The position numbers and the translations under genes are program-made. DNA of 59,830 nt from CALMEH01 sp964548225 (lineage in GTDB: Bacteria; Acidobacteriota; Blastocatellia; Pyrinomonadales; Pyrinomonadaceae): NCBI GenBank assembly GCA_964548225.1, contig CAZJQP010000021.1, positions 1-59,830 on the forward strand. Reading direction: 5' to 3'. Position 1 is the first letter of the stretch, and every line of letters begins with the position of its first letter. The notes under the pieces are model-generated. The model saw only the letters and a program-made list of their open reading frames with translations, searched no databases and was not told where the DNA came from. Shown one piece after another: positions 59,573 through 59,830 of the stretch.

Positions 59573-59830
59573 CTAAATCCAATCTTCTAAGCCATAAACT
59601 CTGGCGGCATTTTCAACTAATAATTTACGTTTTGGAATTTCGCGCAATTCTAGCTTTTCAATCTCATCAATCGCCCGTTTGAAACCGATAACGGGGTAAT
59701 CCGTGCCGAACATTACTTTGTCCTGACCGCGCGAATTGATGAATTTTATCAACGATTTATCCCAATATTTCGGCAGATGCGCGTCCGTCCCGATAAAGAC
59801 GTTGGGATGTTTCCAAGCCATCGAAATCAT
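59573..59830 (-). CDS. Amidohydrolase family 2 (TIM-barrel metal-dependent hydrolase), 3' part
   Basis: A partial gene: the C-terminal 85 codons, with the reading frame open to the window edge. Recognisable: HPNVFIGTDAHLPKY, DKVMFGTDYPVIGF with the catalytic Asp of GTDYP, and the closing KRKLLVENAARVYGL. This is the usual end of amidohydrolase_2 enzymes (decarboxylase/lactonase types). The start lies beyond base 59830. It is the first visible gene of the minus-strand catabolic cluster. Confidence 0.88.
   Translation of the reverse strand: MISMAWKHPNVFIGTDAHLPKYWDKSLIKFINSRGQDKVMFGTDYPVIGFKRAIDEIEKLELREIPKRKLLVENAARVYGLEDWI

Overview
This 59.8 kb window reads as an ordinary chromosomal stretch from a free-living, heterotrophic Gram-negative-type bacterium. 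The best guess, by inference only, is an Acidobacteriota of the Blastocatellia/Pyrinomonadaceae kind. The clues are a winged-helix regulator fused through one membrane helix to a PD40 beta-propeller, large secreted LamG, DUF4394 and FG-GAP proteins, carboxypeptidase-regulatory-like domains, type IV pilus motors, and A+T-leaning codon use. I saw no rRNA, tRNA, CRISPR array, transposase or prophage gene.

Layout. 0-3.4 kb: DUF488, an M50-like membrane protein, a dicarboxylate/amino-acid symporter and a rhomboid protease. 3.5-9.9 kb: surface-polysaccharide genes (GT2 glycosyltransferase, DUF2142-like membrane protein, two methyltransferases, Wzt-type ABC ATPase). 9.9-13.7 kb: glucose 1-dehydrogenase, clpS, clpA. 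13.7-15.4 kb: a small accessory insert with a UPF0175/DUF3368 toxin-antitoxin pair, a relic of a second clpA 3' end, two large inverted repeats, an 11-unit array of 21-bp repeats, an XRE regulator and a flavoprotein fragment. 15.4-20.7 kb: pilB, a basic exported protein, pilT and pilC on the minus strand behind a clear promoter. 21-31 kb: TPR protein, serC, LamG protein, winged-helix/PD40 sensor, selA. 31-41 kb: cold-shock protein, tryptophan 2,3-dioxygenase, GHL10-like glycosidase, 5'-nucleotidase, CDF metal transporter, DUF2277, a secreted protein with a broken heptapeptide tail, lepA. 41-51 kb: secreted DUF4394/FG-GAP and DUF4331 proteins, TPR lipoprotein, two His-rich NicO-type nickel/cobalt transporters, esterase, zinc-ribbon membrane protein. 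51-59.8 kb: glycogen debranching-type glucosidase, SnoaL-like protein, then a minus-strand catabolic cluster (amidohydrolase, small protein, cupin, GntR, hydantoinase-like amidohydrolase, MFS transporter, YciI).

The most unusual content lies between and at the ends of genes. Many intergenic gaps hold an inverted repeat whose arms are short tandem repeats, most often of a 7-nt word, with a different word at each locus; six of nine convergent junctions are filled this way, and in two cases the repeat touches or contains the stop codons. Other small dispersed families recur (core AGCGGTAGC; TTCAGAGTTA; CACGAAA words). Two arrays of 21-bp repeats, 23 kb apart, encode in the same strand a related heptapeptide ([LV]-[TS]-D-x-E-K-[QL]); one is the tail of a secreted protein interrupted by an in-frame stop, the other lies upstream of an XRE regulator with its units exactly 21 bp apart. 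The toxin-antitoxin pair is bracketed by two co-terminal copies of the clpA 3' end, which looks like the scar of an insertion at the end of clpA.
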